A DNA stretch of 64,000 bases, taken from assembly GCF_026278245.1 (NCBI RefSeq), contig NZ_CP111080.1, positions 1 to 64,000 on the forward strand, given 5' to 3'. A program made the position numbers and the translations under genes. The stretch comes from Pontibacter kalidii. Its GTDB lineage: Bacteria > Bacteroidota > Bacteroidia > Cytophagales > Hymenobacteraceae. This document shows positions 42,746 to 52,361 of the stretch, piece after piece (the stretch's first letter is position 1; each line of letters starts with the position of its first letter). The notes under the pieces were generated by a model. It was not told where the DNA came from and did no database searches. It saw nothing but the letters and a program-made list of their open reading frames with translations.

Positions 42746-44773
42746 TTATTTAAACTTCATTCGCTGGATCCGTACTGCGTTCAGTATGGCCAGGAAAGCG
42801 ACGCCCACGTCGGCAAACACGGCCTCCCATAGACTGGCCAGGCCGCCAGCCCCCAAGATCAGCACGATGGCTTTCACCACGAAGGCCAGCGTGATGTTCT
42901 GCCACACGACCTGCTTGGTCTTCTTGCCAATGTCGATGGCCGTAGCGATCTTGGAAGGGTGGTCTGTCTGGATCACCACGTCCGCCGTCTCAATGGCTGC
43001 GTCCGAGCCAAGCCCCCCCATAGCCATGCCCACATCGGCCAGTGTGATCACCGGCGCATCGTTGATTCCGTCGCCCACGAAGGCAACTGTCCTGCCCTCT
43101 GCTTTCAGCTTCTCCACTTCGCTTACTTTATCCTGCGGCAGTAGGCCTCCATATGCCTCATCCAGTTGCAGCTCACCAGCAACCTTCTGCACGATGCTCT
43201 CCTTGTCACCGGAAAGCATCACCAGCTTATTCACCCCCAGCTCACGCATTCTCCTCACAGCCAAGGGAGCGTCCTCTTTAACTTTATCAGCAATGGTGAT
43301 GTAACCTGCATAGGTTCCGTCTACGGCCACCAACACGATCGTTTCCACTATCTCCTTCACGCTGGAATCATAGACAATACTGTACTTATCCAGCAATCGG
43401 GTATTTCCCACCAGCAGCTGCCTGCCCTCCACTTGGCCCTTCAGTCCATGACCGGAAATCTCCTCCACGTTTCTCACCGAGAGGCTCTGGTAGGTCAGCC
43501 CCACTTCTGAAACAATAGCCTGGGCGATCGGGTGCGTGGATTTACTCTCCAGTCCGGCTACAGCCTCCAGGAACCAGGCCTTATCATCCAGTAATGTCTC
43601 TACTCGCTGTACCTTAAATACCCCCTCGGTCAGCGTGCCGGTCTTGTCCATCACTACCGTGTCTACCTGCGTCATTAGGTCCAGGAAATTAGCCCCCTTA
43701 AACAGGATGCCGTTACGTGAGGCGGCTCCGATGCCCCCGAAGTAGCCGAGCGGGATGGATATCACCAGCGCGCAGGGGCAGGAGATGACCAAGAAGACCA
43801 ACGCCCGGTAGAGCCACTGATTAAAATCATAAGCCTCCACGAAGAAGTAGGGGATGAAAGTGAGGCCAAGGGCGAGGAAGAAGACAACAGGCGTGTACAC
43901 TTTGGCCAGACGGGTGATAAGCTGCTGCGTTTTGGCCTTGCGGCTACCGGCCTCCTCCACCAGCTGCAATATTTTGGAAAGGGCACTGTTTTCATAAGCA
44001 GAAGTTACCTTCAGCTCGATTACCCGGTCCAGGTTAATCATCCCGGCCAGCACCGTCTCGCCCTGCTTTTTAGTATCTGGTTTAGACTCGCCTGTCAGGG
44101 CGGCGGTGTTGAAGGAGGATCGTTCAGAGAGCAGCTCCCCGTCCAAAGCCACCTTTTCGCCGGCCTTCACCTGTACTACATCCCCCACTTGCACCTCTTT
44201 CGCCTTCACCGTCAATACCCCATTAGCGGTCACGAGCCCAACCTCATCCGGCCTGTTGTCGATGAGTGCCTTGATAGAACGCCTGGAGCGCAGCACAGCT
44301 GCTTCCTGGAAGTGCTCACCTATGACATAGAAAAGCATCACAGCAACTCCTTCTGCATATTCGCCAATATAGAAGGCACCCAACGTAGCCATGCTCATCA
44401 GGAAAAACTCATTGAAGAAGCTGGAACGCAGGCTTTTGATGGCATGCCACACCACCCGCCAGCCCACCAGCACATAGGCTATACTGTAAACTGCAAAACG
44501 AAGGTAACCTGTAAACCAAGGGGTGTCCAGGTAGTCAAGCAAAATGCCTCCCAGTAGCAGGACAAGGCTGATGGCCGTGGGGATGTAGGAAGCCTTTGCC
44601 TCTTCTTCTGCCTCCTCATGCTCCTGAGCCCCCTTAACTTTTGTTCTTCCATCTGTAGAGCAGCATTCTGCCCCCACATTCGGCCCTGGTGCTTCCGCTG
44701 TCCTCGGGGAAGTGATCTCCAGGGGCTTGAAACCCGTCTCTATCGCTTTATTCTTGCTGTCTTCACTGTTCAT
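42746..44773 (-). CDS. Heavy-metal P1B-type ATPase (CadA/ZntA-like)
   Basis: The 675-aa product has the CPC transport motif (SCPCALVIS, about 331), DKTGTLTEG (about 374), the HP motif (KSTHPIAQAI), GDKES and GDGINDAP. The N-terminus lacks an HMA domain, having only a short region with ECCST and a Lys/Glu-rich stretch. The C-terminal ADVGVAFLAILNAVRI is typical of Zn/Cd/Pb pumps. It differs strongly from the ATPase encoded downstream, so the two probably cover different metals. Confidence 0.92.
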   Translation of the reverse strand: MNSEDSKNKAIETGFKPLEITSPRTAEAPGPNVGAECCSTDGRTKVKGAQEHEEAEEEAKASYIPTAISLVLLLGGILLDYLDTPWFTGYLRFAVYSIAYVLVGWRVVWHAIKSLRSSFFNEFFLMSMATLGAFYIGEYAEGVAVMLFYVIGEHFQEAAVLRSRRSIKALIDNRPDEVGLVTANGVLTVKAKEVQVGDVVQVKAGEKVALDGELLSERSSFNTAALTGESKPDTKKQGETVLAGMINLDRVIELKVTSAYENSALSKILQLVEEAGSRKAKTQQLITRLAKVYTPVVFFLALGLTFIPYFFVEAYDFNQWLYRALVFLVISCPCALVISIPLGYFGGIGAASRNGILFKGANFLDLMTQVDTVVMDKTGTLTEGVFKVQRVETLLDDKAWFLEAVAGLESKSTHPIAQAIVSEVGLTYQSLSVRNVEEISGHGLKGQVEGRQLLVGNTRLLDKYSIVYDSSVKEIVETIVLVAVDGTYAGYITIADKVKEDAPLAVRRMRELGVNKLVMLSGDKESIVQKVAGELQLDEAYGGLLPQDKVSEVEKLKAEGRTVAFVGDGINDAPVITLADVGMAMGGLGSDAAIETADVVIQTDHPSKIATAIDIGKKTKQVVWQNITLAFVVKAIVLILGAGGLASLWEAVFADVGVAFLAILNAVRIQRMKFK

Positions 44774-44829
44774 AATTCTTCTGTTTAAGATGCTGCCTTT
44801 TGCGTGACCCTGTACTTTCAGAGGCCTTC

Positions 44830-45588
44830 CTAGCTCATTCTTTCAATATACTCCAGGGCCTCTGTTACCTCTAGTTCCCGGGTGCTTACGCCCTCCCGGA
44901 TATAAAAATGCGAGCGCTCACCCACGTGCACGTAGACAGGGAAGGAAGCACGTTTTACCTGTATACGACAAATGTCTTTTCCCTCAACTACCTGGAAGCT
45001 TACCTTTAACAGTGCGCAGCAGCTAGGTTCCAACACGCTTTCTACCACCTGCAGGAGGTGCTGACGAAAATTCTCGCGGCCTGAGTTTCCCAAAACCTTA
45101 TAGTCTTCTTCCATTCCCCTACAGCTGCCGTCCTTGTCCACGCCAATAAAAAGAAAGCCCCCTTGCGTGTTCATCAAGCCTGCCATTGTACTAGCTACAG
45201 CCAGCGCCGGACCAGATGAGAACTTTGATTGCCCAGGAGCTCCCAGCATTCTTGGCAGTAGGGCAACAACCTGAGTCTCTCCCACTTTAATGAGGCCCAT
45301 GATTTGCCTTACGACCTGAAACTCCCTTATTGCCTGAAGCTTTTTATTACCGGTTGCTACTCTCAGGAGGAAGATTGCTAATAAGAGCCCAAGCAGCAGC
45401 CAGAGGATGTATTGCTCTGAATCTTGAAAGGAGAAGTTGCCCTGAATTATCAGGACAACTTCTCCCAGCCAAGACTTCTGCTTATGTGGCGCCTCGATGT
45501 TGCCCACAGAAAGCATCAGTGGGTATAGGGATACCATAGCAACTGCTATCCATGCCACTATCCATAGTATTTTTGACTTTACACTCAT
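44830..45588 (-). CDS. Membrane protein with AlbA_2/Schlafen-like domain
   Basis: From ATG 45588 (after a GGAAGA ribosome-binding-like stretch) the product is about 252 aa. Two membrane segments (about 8-28 and 58-78) precede a cytoplasmic AlbA_2-like domain: LAVASTMAGLMNTQGGFLFIGVDKDGSCRG, then the closing FYIREGVSTRELEVTEALEYI. AlbA_2 domains usually bind nucleic acid; a membrane-tethered version is uncommon. It lies upstream of the P1B ATPase gene in the same orientation and could regulate or accompany metal export. Confidence 0.75.
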   Translation of the reverse strand: MSVKSKILWIVAWIAVAMVSLYPLMLSVGNIEAPHKQKSWLGEVVLIIQGNFSFQDSEQYILWLLLGLLLAIFLLRVATGNKKLQAIREFQVVRQIMGLIKVGETQVVALLPRMLGAPGQSKFSSGPALAVASTMAGLMNTQGGFLFIGVDKDGSCRGMEEDYKVLGNSGRENFRQHLLQVVESVLEPSCCALLKVSFQVVEGKDICRIQVKRASFPVYVHVGERSHFYIREGVSTRELEVTEALEYIERMS

Positions 45589-45768
45589 TCTTCCACATAC
45601 TACACGGTGAAGAAGCACGCTCTACAAGCTCATTCGGTTACCTGCGCGGGACATAAACGACTTATTCACTACCTTGGAAGAAGCTCTTGCGGCTAACTCT
45701 TCCACCATGTTCTCTTCCTGAAGAAAGTGAAAACGGCACGGATACTGAGCGCTTAGCCCCTTTGATTG

Positions 45769-45810
45769 CCTGCAATAGGTTTCTCTGCAGGCAGAGAAAC
45801 CTATTGCAGG
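45769..45810. terminator. Perfect 20-bp inverted repeat after czcB
   Basis: CCTGCAATAGGTTTCTCTGC (45769-45788) and its exact reverse complement (45791-45810) around a 2-bp centre, 7 bp beyond the czcB stop. Likely a terminator or mRNA 3'-end stabiliser for the czc operon, although there is no clear T-tract. Confidence 0.6.
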
Positions 45811-45817
45811 TCCAGGT

Positions 45818-47026
45818 TTAATGATGTCCGCCCTCGTCCTCTGAATTGCGCATCTTCGAGAGCAGTGAATAGGCTCCTTTGGTGACGAAATTTGCTGAGG
45901 CCGTATCTACACCGGCAGGAAGCGCCACCTGCACGTAACCGCTCTCTGCCACGCCTTTTTCTATCGGTACCATCCTGAAGCGCTTCATGACTGCCTCACC
46001 TTCTTTCTCCTCTCCTGTGAAGAGGAAGATGTAGTCATTCCCCGCATCCTGGACCACAGCCGTTTCCGGTAAGGCTAATACCTGCTGTCCGTTAAGCTCG
46101 ACATTGGCCTTCACAAACATCCCCGGAGTCAGCTCTTTGTCCTGCTCTTTCATCTGAGCCAGTACCTGAATCGTTCGCTCCTGGCTTATCTCTTTGCCAA
46201 TAAGGTGAATCGTGGCCACACGCTGCGCCGCCTGCTCATTTGGCAAGGCGTACCAGACAGGCTGCCCAACTTTTAAGGCAGCTACATCTTTTTCAAATAC
46301 AGTAAGCTCCACAAACATTTTATCTGTATCCGCTATCCGGAACAGCACATCCGTGGGGGCGACATACTGGCCGACACTTGCGTTTATGAATGTGACATAC
46401 CCATCAATGGGGGCATATATGGGAAGTATACGGCTAATACCGCCCGCTCTTAGGGAGCTTGGATTGACTCCGATAATCCTTAGCTTTTCCTCCAATCCCT
46501 GCACACGTGCCTGCAGGCTTCTGTATTCGGCTGTTGTCTGCTGGAAGGTCTTGGCGGCCGTTACTTGTTCTTCCGCCAGTTCCTTCTGCCTTTGGTATTC
46601 CTGCTCCATAAAGCCTAACCTACTTTTTGCCTCCAGGTAATCCTGTTGCAGGGTCACAAAATCAGGGTTCTCGATCCTGGCGATCAGCTGCCCTTTCTTC
46701 ACGCGCTCCCCTTCCAGCAGACTGGTACCCTTGACGAATCCCCCCATAGGGGCGCTCACCGAGGCCGTGCTCTGAGGTGGTACTTCCAATTGCCCCGTCA
46801 CAACGAGGCCTTTGCTGAGGTTGCGCATTTCCGGCTTGCCCAGCGCAATGCCTGCCACCCGGTACTGCTCCGCGGTCAGTTCCGCTACGTTGGGGTTTTC
46901 CTCTTCACCGTGGCCAGCTTCCTGCTCCTGTTCTGCTTCATGGGTAGGGGCAGTTTCCTCATTGCACGAGGAGAAAAACAGTAAGCCTGCGATAAAAAAT
47001 AGATTTATGTTCAGAATCCTTTTCAT
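45818..47026 (-). CDS. czcB: RND efflux periplasmic adaptor subunit (CzcB/CusB-like)
   Basis: From ATG 47026 the product is about 402 aa. It has a lipoprotein signal (FIAGLLFFSSC), a His/Glu-rich N-terminal segment (EAEQEQEAGHGEEE) that may bind metal, lipoyl/barrel-sandwich halves (SAPMGGFVKGTSLLEGERVKKGQLIARIE and ILPIYAPIDGYVTFINASVGQ), an alpha-hairpin and a C-terminal membrane-proximal domain ending in DEGGHH. It links the RND pump to the outer-membrane channel, encoded just upstream. Confidence 0.92.
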   Translation of the reverse strand: MKRILNINLFFIAGLLFFSSCNEETAPTHEAEQEQEAGHGEEENPNVAELTAEQYRVAGIALGKPEMRNLSKGLVVTGQLEVPPQSTASVSAPMGGFVKGTSLLEGERVKKGQLIARIENPDFVTLQQDYLEAKSRLGFMEQEYQRQKELAEEQVTAAKTFQQTTAEYRSLQARVQGLEEKLRIIGVNPSSLRAGGISRILPIYAPIDGYVTFINASVGQYVAPTDVLFRIADTDKMFVELTVFEKDVAALKVGQPVWYALPNEQAAQRVATIHLIGKEISQERTIQVLAQMKEQDKELTPGMFVKANVELNGQQVLALPETAVVQDAGNDYIFLFTGEEKEGEAVMKRFRMVPIEKGVAESGYVQVALPAGVDTASANFVTKGAYSLLSKMRNSEDEGGHH

Positions 47027-47055
47027 GTGGGACAAATTCAGCTTTAAAGTTTTTA

Positions 47056-50000
47056 TTATTGGTTTTCTATCAGGAAGTTCAGCTCGATGACTGCCCTGTC
47101 GTACTGGTAGAGGGTATCCAGGTAATTGGTCCTGATGGCCAATGCCCTGTTCAGGCTAAGGATGTAGTCCTGGTAGTTAATTTCCCCTGCGCGATAAGCC
47201 CGGGTAGCCTGGTTGATGATTAGCTCTGCCTGTGGCAGGGCTGTCTGCTCATAATAGTCCAGGCTACCCTGCAGCTTCAGCGCCTGCTGAAGTGCACCCT
47301 CTACGTCTGCCCGCAGCTCGTTTTGTGTATCCTGTAGGTTCATTTGAGCTGCGTCTGCCTGTATCCTAGCCGCCTCTATACGACTCCTCTGTGGCTTTGC
47401 CCACAGTGGGATGGCCACGCCGAAGGACACCTCCTGGGGCGCCTCGAACTCCTCTCCCCCCCTTTTTCCATGATTCCCGGCAATGGTTCGGTTCGTATAG
47501 CCCAGCTGTAGGTCCGGCAGTAGCCTGGACCGCTCCAATTTGGTTTCCGCCTGCCGCACCTCGACCTGTTGGCGGGCCAGTCGGAGCCGCGGATTCCGCT
47601 CCAGCATTTCCTCGGTTATGCCTGGCAGGGGCAAGCGGCTGAGTACCGTGTCTGCCGTGGCTACCAGCGTGTCGGTTGCCAGCAAGGCCTGCAGGCGCTC
47701 CTGGAACACGGCCCTGTCGGCCTCCGCCTGAAAGACGCTGTTGCGCACTTCCGACAGCTGCGTCTCGGCCGTCACCTGCTCCAGCAGGTGAGTCTCACCG
47801 GTCCGGAGCCTGACCTGGGCGGCCCGGAGGAAAGCTGTGTACAGGCTATCCTGATAGGTGAGCAAGCTGAGTCGGGAGCGTGCATAGACTATTCCGTAGT
47901 AGTTGAGCCTCACGTCGCGGACGACTTCCCGCTGGCGCTGGGTCAGGCCGATCCTGCTTGCCTGGGTGAGTTCCCCGGCAAGCTTTGCCTGTCTGGCATA
48001 AAGAGTCGGAAAGGCAAACGTCTGCAACACAGAAACCTCAGTGTCATACTCTCCAGACTGTAGCTTACCGGTGGAGTACTGCAGCTGCGTCTTATTGATG
48101 TCCCAGGCTGCCCCTTTGAGCGACTGGCTCCTCTTGACGCCAAGCCTGGCGGCCTCTACGGAGGGGTTTCGGTTAATTGCCTTGGCAACGGCCTCATCGA
48201 GCGTGTACACTTCTACCGGATGCTGCTGCTGGGCCTGTGCCGGCTGCGCCCTGCCCATAAGCAGGGCAACCGTGGCCAAAACCGTCACTATCGCGGTTGC
48301 CGGAAATCCACTGTCACTTGCTTTGCGTTGCTTTCTGCTGGAGAGATACCCTTCGATGAGAATATAAAGCACGGGCAGCACCACCAGCGTCAGCATGGTG
48401 GAGGTGATAAGCCCTCCGATCACTACCGTGGCCAGTGGTTTTTGCACCTCAGCCCCTGCCGTGTTGGAGAGCGCCATCGGCAAAAAGCCAAGGGAGGCCA
48501 CCGCAGCCGTCATCAGCACGGGGCGAAGACGTGTGGAGGTGCCGTTGAGCACCACATCCCGCAGGCTCAGGCTATTGTGCTCCTTGCGCTGTCGGTTGAA
48601 TTCAGCGATGAGCACAATACCGTTTAACACTGCCACCCCGAACAAGGCAATGAAACCCACACCGGCCGATATGCTGAAGGGCATATCCCTCAGCCACAGG
48701 GCCAGTACGCCCCCGATGGCCGACAGCGGTATGGCAGTGAAGATGAGCAGCGAGTGGCGCACGGAGCCGAAGGTGAAATACAACAGTAGGAATATCAGCG
48801 CCAAGGCAGCCGGAACAGCCACCGAGAGCCGCTTGTTGGCTTCCTGCAGGTTCTCAAACTGCCCCCCATACGTGACAAAGTAGCCCGTGGGAAGCTGCAC
48901 CTGCCGGTCTATTTTCTGCTGCACCTCCTCCACCACGCTGGCGACATCCCGCCCCCGGACGTTAAACCCCACGATGATGCGGCGCTTGGCGTCCTCGCGC
49001 TGTATCTGGTTTGGCCCTTGCCGAAACACAATGTCTGCCACTTGCTCTAGGGGCACCTGTACCCCATTCGGTGTAGTGACAAAGAGCTGCCGCACATCGG
49101 CTATGTCCTGTCTGTTCTCGTGCGTGAGCCGCACGACCAGGTCGAAGCGGCGGTCTCCCTCGTAGACCATCCCGGCGCTTTGGCCGGCAAAGGCCGCGTT
49201 GATGGCTTGGTTCACCGTCTCCACGTCCAAGCCGAACCTGGCTATCTGATCCCGTTTGATGTCCACCACGATCTGCGGCAGGCCGGACACCTGCTCCAGG
49301 TACAGGTCCTCGGCCCCCTGCACGGTGGACACGATGCTGCCAACCTCTTGGGACAGCCGGGTCAGCTCCTGCAGGTCCTCTCCAAAGATCTTGATGCCCA
49401 CGTCCTGGCGCACCCCGGAGATCAGCTCGTTGGAGCGCAGCTGGATTGGCTGTGAAACGCCAAAGGTAACTCCCGGTATGGCCTCCAGCGCCTCTGTCAT
49501 TTTGTTGGCCAGCTCCTCCCGTGTCTCCGCACTGGTCCACTCCTCCTTGTCTTTTAAGGTAATGGTCACGTCGGCGGACTCCATCGGCATGGGGTCTGTC
49601 GGTATCTCTGCCGCGCCGATTTTGCTGATCACATCTTTAACCTCAGGAAACTGCTCTTTCAGGATACGGGAAGCCAAGGTTACTTTTTCAATCGTCTCAG
49701 ACAAAGAGCTCCCGGTCAGCAGCCTTGTCTCCAGCGCAAAATCGCCCTCCTCCAGGGTGGGGATAAACTCGCTGCCCATGCGGGAGAAAAGCACCAGGCT
49801 CAGGGCAAACAAACCTACGGCTATGGCCAAAACAAGTGCCTTGAAGCGAAGCGCTCCATGGATGATCGGAGTATAGAGCCGCTGGAAGAAATCCATCATG
49901 CGGTCGGAGATGGTGCGCTTGTGTGTAATGTTCTTGTTCAGCAGCAGTGCCGACATCATGGGCACGTAGGTGAGCGAGAGGATGAAGGCCCCGAGTATGG

Positions 50001-51444
50001 CAAAGGAAACAGTCAGCGCCATGGGCCTAAACATCTTGCCCTCTATACCAACCAGCGCGAGTATCGGCAGGTACACGATCAAAATGATGATCTCGCCAAA
50101 AGCAGCGGCGGAGCGGATTTTCCGCGCCGATTCGTACACCTCCTCATCCATTTGCGCCTGCGTCAGCCTGCCTTTGCTGCGCAGCCCCAGGTGGTGCATG
50201 GTCGCCTCCACGATGATGACGGCCCCGTCGACGATAAGGCCAAAGTCGATGGCTCCCAGGCTCATCAGGTTACCTGTCACGCCGAACAGGTTCATCAGGA
50301 TGATGGCAAAGAGCATGGCCAGCGGAATGACAGAGGCTACCACCAACCCTGCGCGGAAGTTTCCCAGGAAGAGCACCAGCACGAAAATTACGATCAATGC
50401 CCCTTCAATCAGGTTTTTCTCCACTGTGCCGATGGCGCGCCCGATCAGCTCGCTCCGGTCGAGAAACGCCTGGATCTCCACGCCCTCGGGCAGTGACTTC
50501 CTTATCTGTTCGAGCCGCTCTTTGACCCGGTCCACCACCTGGTTGGTGTTCTCGCCCTTGAGCAGCATCACAATACCGCCCACGGCCTCCCCTGTGGCGT
50601 CCGTAAGGGCACCGTAGCGGTTGGCACTGCCGAAGCGTACCTGGGCAATGTCAGAGATTAGCACAGGAGTTCCATTGGCAGTGTTAGTGACCACGACCTT
50701 CTTGACCTCATCCAGGCTGCTGATAAGCCCCTCGCTGCGGATAAAGTAGGCGTTGGGTTTTTTGTCGATGTAAGCCCCACCCGTGTTCTGGTTGTTGCGC
50801 TCCATCGCAGCCAACACGTCACTGATGCTCAGGTTATAGCTGCGGAGCCTGGCAGGGTCGATGGCCACTTCATACTGCTTCACAAAGCCCCCGAAGCTGT
50901 TAACCTCCGCCACGCCGGGCGTTCCGAGAAGCTGCCGTCTGATGATCCAGTCCTGGATGGTACGCAGCTCCATCGCGTCATACTGCTTCTCATAACCAGG
51001 CTTGGGATGCACGACGTACTGGTAGATCTCGCCCAAGCCTGTGGAAATGGGGGCCATCTCCGGGCTGCCTATGGCTGGGGGTATGATGTTTTTGGCCTCC
51101 ACGAGCCGCTCGCTCACCTGCTGGCGGGCCCAGTAAATGTCCACATTGTCTTCAAACACAATGGTCACCACCGAGAGGCCGAAGCGGGAAATGGAGCGCA
51201 CCTCCTCAATATCGGCGATGGTGGACATGGTCTGCTCCACCGGGAAGCTGATGAGGCGCTCTACTTCTTGGGCTGCCAGGGAGGGGCTGGTGGTAATCAC
51301 CTGCACTTGGTTGTTGGTGATGTCGGGTACGGCATCGATGGGCAGCTGCGTGACGGAATAGCTGCCCCAGACAACAAGCGCAAGGGTGAAGATACCGATG
51401 ATGAACTTGTTGTAAATGGAGAAATGTATAATGCGGTCAAGCAT
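47056..51444 (-). CDS. czcA: CzcA-CzcC fusion: heavy-metal RND pump fused to TolC-like outer-membrane factor
   Basis: The 1462-aa product is two proteins in one. Residues 1 to about 1040 are a CusA/CzcA RND pump: FSIYNKFIIGIFTLALVVWG, the TM4 motif DFGLIVDGAVIIVE (about 400), and QRVNPTxx-type porter domains. After SSRKQRK a hydrophobic stretch ending GRAQPAQAQQQ looks like an internal signal peptide, and residues about 1076-1462 form an outer-membrane efflux protein with helical repeats (LDEAVAKAINRNPSVEAARL ... TRAYRAGEINYQDYILSL). Such fusions occur in Bacteroidota. Cleavage after export is likely needed for correct placement. Confidence 0.93.
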   Translation of the reverse strand: MLDRIIHFSIYNKFIIGIFTLALVVWGSYSVTQLPIDAVPDITNNQVQVITTSPSLAAQEVERLISFPVEQTMSTIADIEEVRSISRFGLSVVTIVFEDNVDIYWARQQVSERLVEAKNIIPPAIGSPEMAPISTGLGEIYQYVVHPKPGYEKQYDAMELRTIQDWIIRRQLLGTPGVAEVNSFGGFVKQYEVAIDPARLRSYNLSISDVLAAMERNNQNTGGAYIDKKPNAYFIRSEGLISSLDEVKKVVVTNTANGTPVLISDIAQVRFGSANRYGALTDATGEAVGGIVMLLKGENTNQVVDRVKERLEQIRKSLPEGVEIQAFLDRSELIGRAIGTVEKNLIEGALIVIFVLVLFLGNFRAGLVVASVIPLAMLFAIILMNLFGVTGNLMSLGAIDFGLIVDGAVIIVEATMHHLGLRSKGRLTQAQMDEEVYESARKIRSAAAFGEIIILIVYLPILALVGIEGKMFRPMALTVSFAILGAFILSLTYVPMMSALLLNKNITHKRTISDRMMDFFQRLYTPIIHGALRFKALVLAIAVGLFALSLVLFSRMGSEFIPTLEEGDFALETRLLTGSSLSETIEKVTLASRILKEQFPEVKDVISKIGAAEIPTDPMPMESADVTITLKDKEEWTSAETREELANKMTEALEAIPGVTFGVSQPIQLRSNELISGVRQDVGIKIFGEDLQELTRLSQEVGSIVSTVQGAEDLYLEQVSGLPQIVVDIKRDQIARFGLDVETVNQAINAAFAGQSAGMVYEGDRRFDLVVRLTHENRQDIADVRQLFVTTPNGVQVPLEQVADIVFRQGPNQIQREDAKRRIIVGFNVRGRDVASVVEEVQQKIDRQVQLPTGYFVTYGGQFENLQEANKRLSVAVPAALALIFLLLYFTFGSVRHSLLIFTAIPLSAIGGVLALWLRDMPFSISAGVGFIALFGVAVLNGIVLIAEFNRQRKEHNSLSLRDVVLNGTSTRLRPVLMTAAVASLGFLPMALSNTAGAEVQKPLATVVIGGLITSTMLTLVVLPVLYILIEGYLSSRKQRKASDSGFPATAIVTVLATVALLMGRAQPAQAQQQHPVEVYTLDEAVAKAINRNPSVEAARLGVKRSQSLKGAAWDINKTQLQYSTGKLQSGEYDTEVSVLQTFAFPTLYARQAKLAGELTQASRIGLTQRQREVVRDVRLNYYGIVYARSRLSLLTYQDSLYTAFLRAAQVRLRTGETHLLEQVTAETQLSEVRNSVFQAEADRAVFQERLQALLATDTLVATADTVLSRLPLPGITEEMLERNPRLRLARQQVEVRQAETKLERSRLLPDLQLGYTNRTIAGNHGKRGGEEFEAPQEVSFGVAIPLWAKPQRSRIEAARIQADAAQMNLQDTQNELRADVEGALQQALKLQGSLDYYEQTALPQAELIINQATRAYRAGEINYQDYILSLNRALAIRTNYLDTLYQYDRAVIELNFLIENQ

Positions 51445-51476
51445 AATTAAAGTTTTTAAATCAAAATTCTGTTAGG

Positions 51477-51761
51477 TTATTTTAAATGAACAGAGAAGAA
51501 ATGGTAAGCCTTGGCGATGACGGCTAAAGCGCCCAGGAGGGTGGCAGCAATCAGGACGGCCATTTTTAGCCGCCTCTGCCACTTAGGTTGCCGCCCCCGC
51601 CAGTTGTGTTGCCTATTTCTCTGCCCTGGTTTCCTTCTCTTATTGGCTTTTTTCTTGCTTACTTTTTTCAATTCCGATTGGCAAAATGTTTTAGAATGCT
51701 CTCGTCGGGTTACTGCGTTCTGAATTCGAAGGAATAAACAGGAACAGAAGGACACGTACAT
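51477..51761 (-). CDS. Small basic membrane protein (doubtful)
   Basis: The 94-codon frame has a very basic middle (KKVSKKKANKRRKPGQRNRQ) and one C-terminal membrane segment (MAVLIAATLLGALAVIAKAY). It lies 33 bp upstream of the CzcA-CzcC gene in the same orientation. The true start is probably internal. The TM tail is the only sign of real coding; it could be a small regulator of the pump or spurious. Confidence 0.35.
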   Translation of the reverse strand: MYVSFCSCLFLRIQNAVTRREHSKTFCQSELKKVSKKKANKRRKPGQRNRQHNWRGRQPKWQRRLKMAVLIAATLLGALAVIAKAYHFFSVHLK

Positions 51762-51812
51762 ACCAGTGCCGGTTATGTACAGGTCTGTTCACAAAAAAGA
51801 AAGGGAAACGGG

Positions 51813-52133
51813 TTAGGCTACCTTCGGCGGTTGCCAGATGGAATAGGAAAGGAAGGGGATAAAACTACTCTTGTACAGATCCACCTTCTGAATTGCCTGC
51901 TGTGGGGAGGTGTGCTCGATTACGGCTGTGCTTTGTGCCTGAAAATGGGTATGGCAGCAATGGCAGGAGCAAAATGGGGAGCATCCATCCGCAATATTAT
52001 CCTGATGGTCCTGATGTGTGCCAGCCATAGCCACTGCCTGCCGTTCACTCGAAACCGCACTTGCCCTGTCCATGCATGGTTTCAGGGAAAGCGTGAGCAA
52101 TAGCAGAATCAATATGGAGAGTATAAACCTCAT
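51813..52133 (-). CDS. DUF6660-like small Cys/His-rich secreted protein
   Basis: The 106-aa product has a signal-like N-terminus (FILSILILLLLTLSLKPCMD) and a His/Cys-rich centre (HQDHQDNIADGCSPFCSCHCCH), ending in SYSIWQPPKVA. This is the pattern of the short DUF6660 proteins that precede czc/cus operons in Bacteroidota, so a periplasmic metal-binding or sensing role is plausible. It is the first gene of the czc direction. Confidence 0.78.
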   Translation of the reverse strand: MRFILSILILLLLTLSLKPCMDRASAVSSERQAVAMAGTHQDHQDNIADGCSPFCSCHCCHTHFQAQSTAVIEHTSPQQAIQKVDLYKSSFIPFLSYSIWQPPKVA

Positions 52134-52361
52134 TCAGTGCAAAGGTAAGAGAAAAAATAATGCAATGGCATTGCGGATGTTGAAATTATTCCTATAATGA
52201 TCCCTTGAAAGGGCCAATATAATGTTACGTTAGTTTACGCCTTTAAGATGGTACTTGCTAAAAGATTAAGAGTTAGCTGGTGCTAATCTATAGCTCGAGC
52301 GTTCTACGCTGCAAATTCTGCTGGTTTACACTATCCAATGATAAAAATAGTGATAAACAAC

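Noticed and set aside
49858..50617. Long plus-strand frames opposite the CzcA gene
   Set aside because: Antisense shadows of the GC-rich czcA coding strand; His/Gln- or Ser-rich nonsense compositions.
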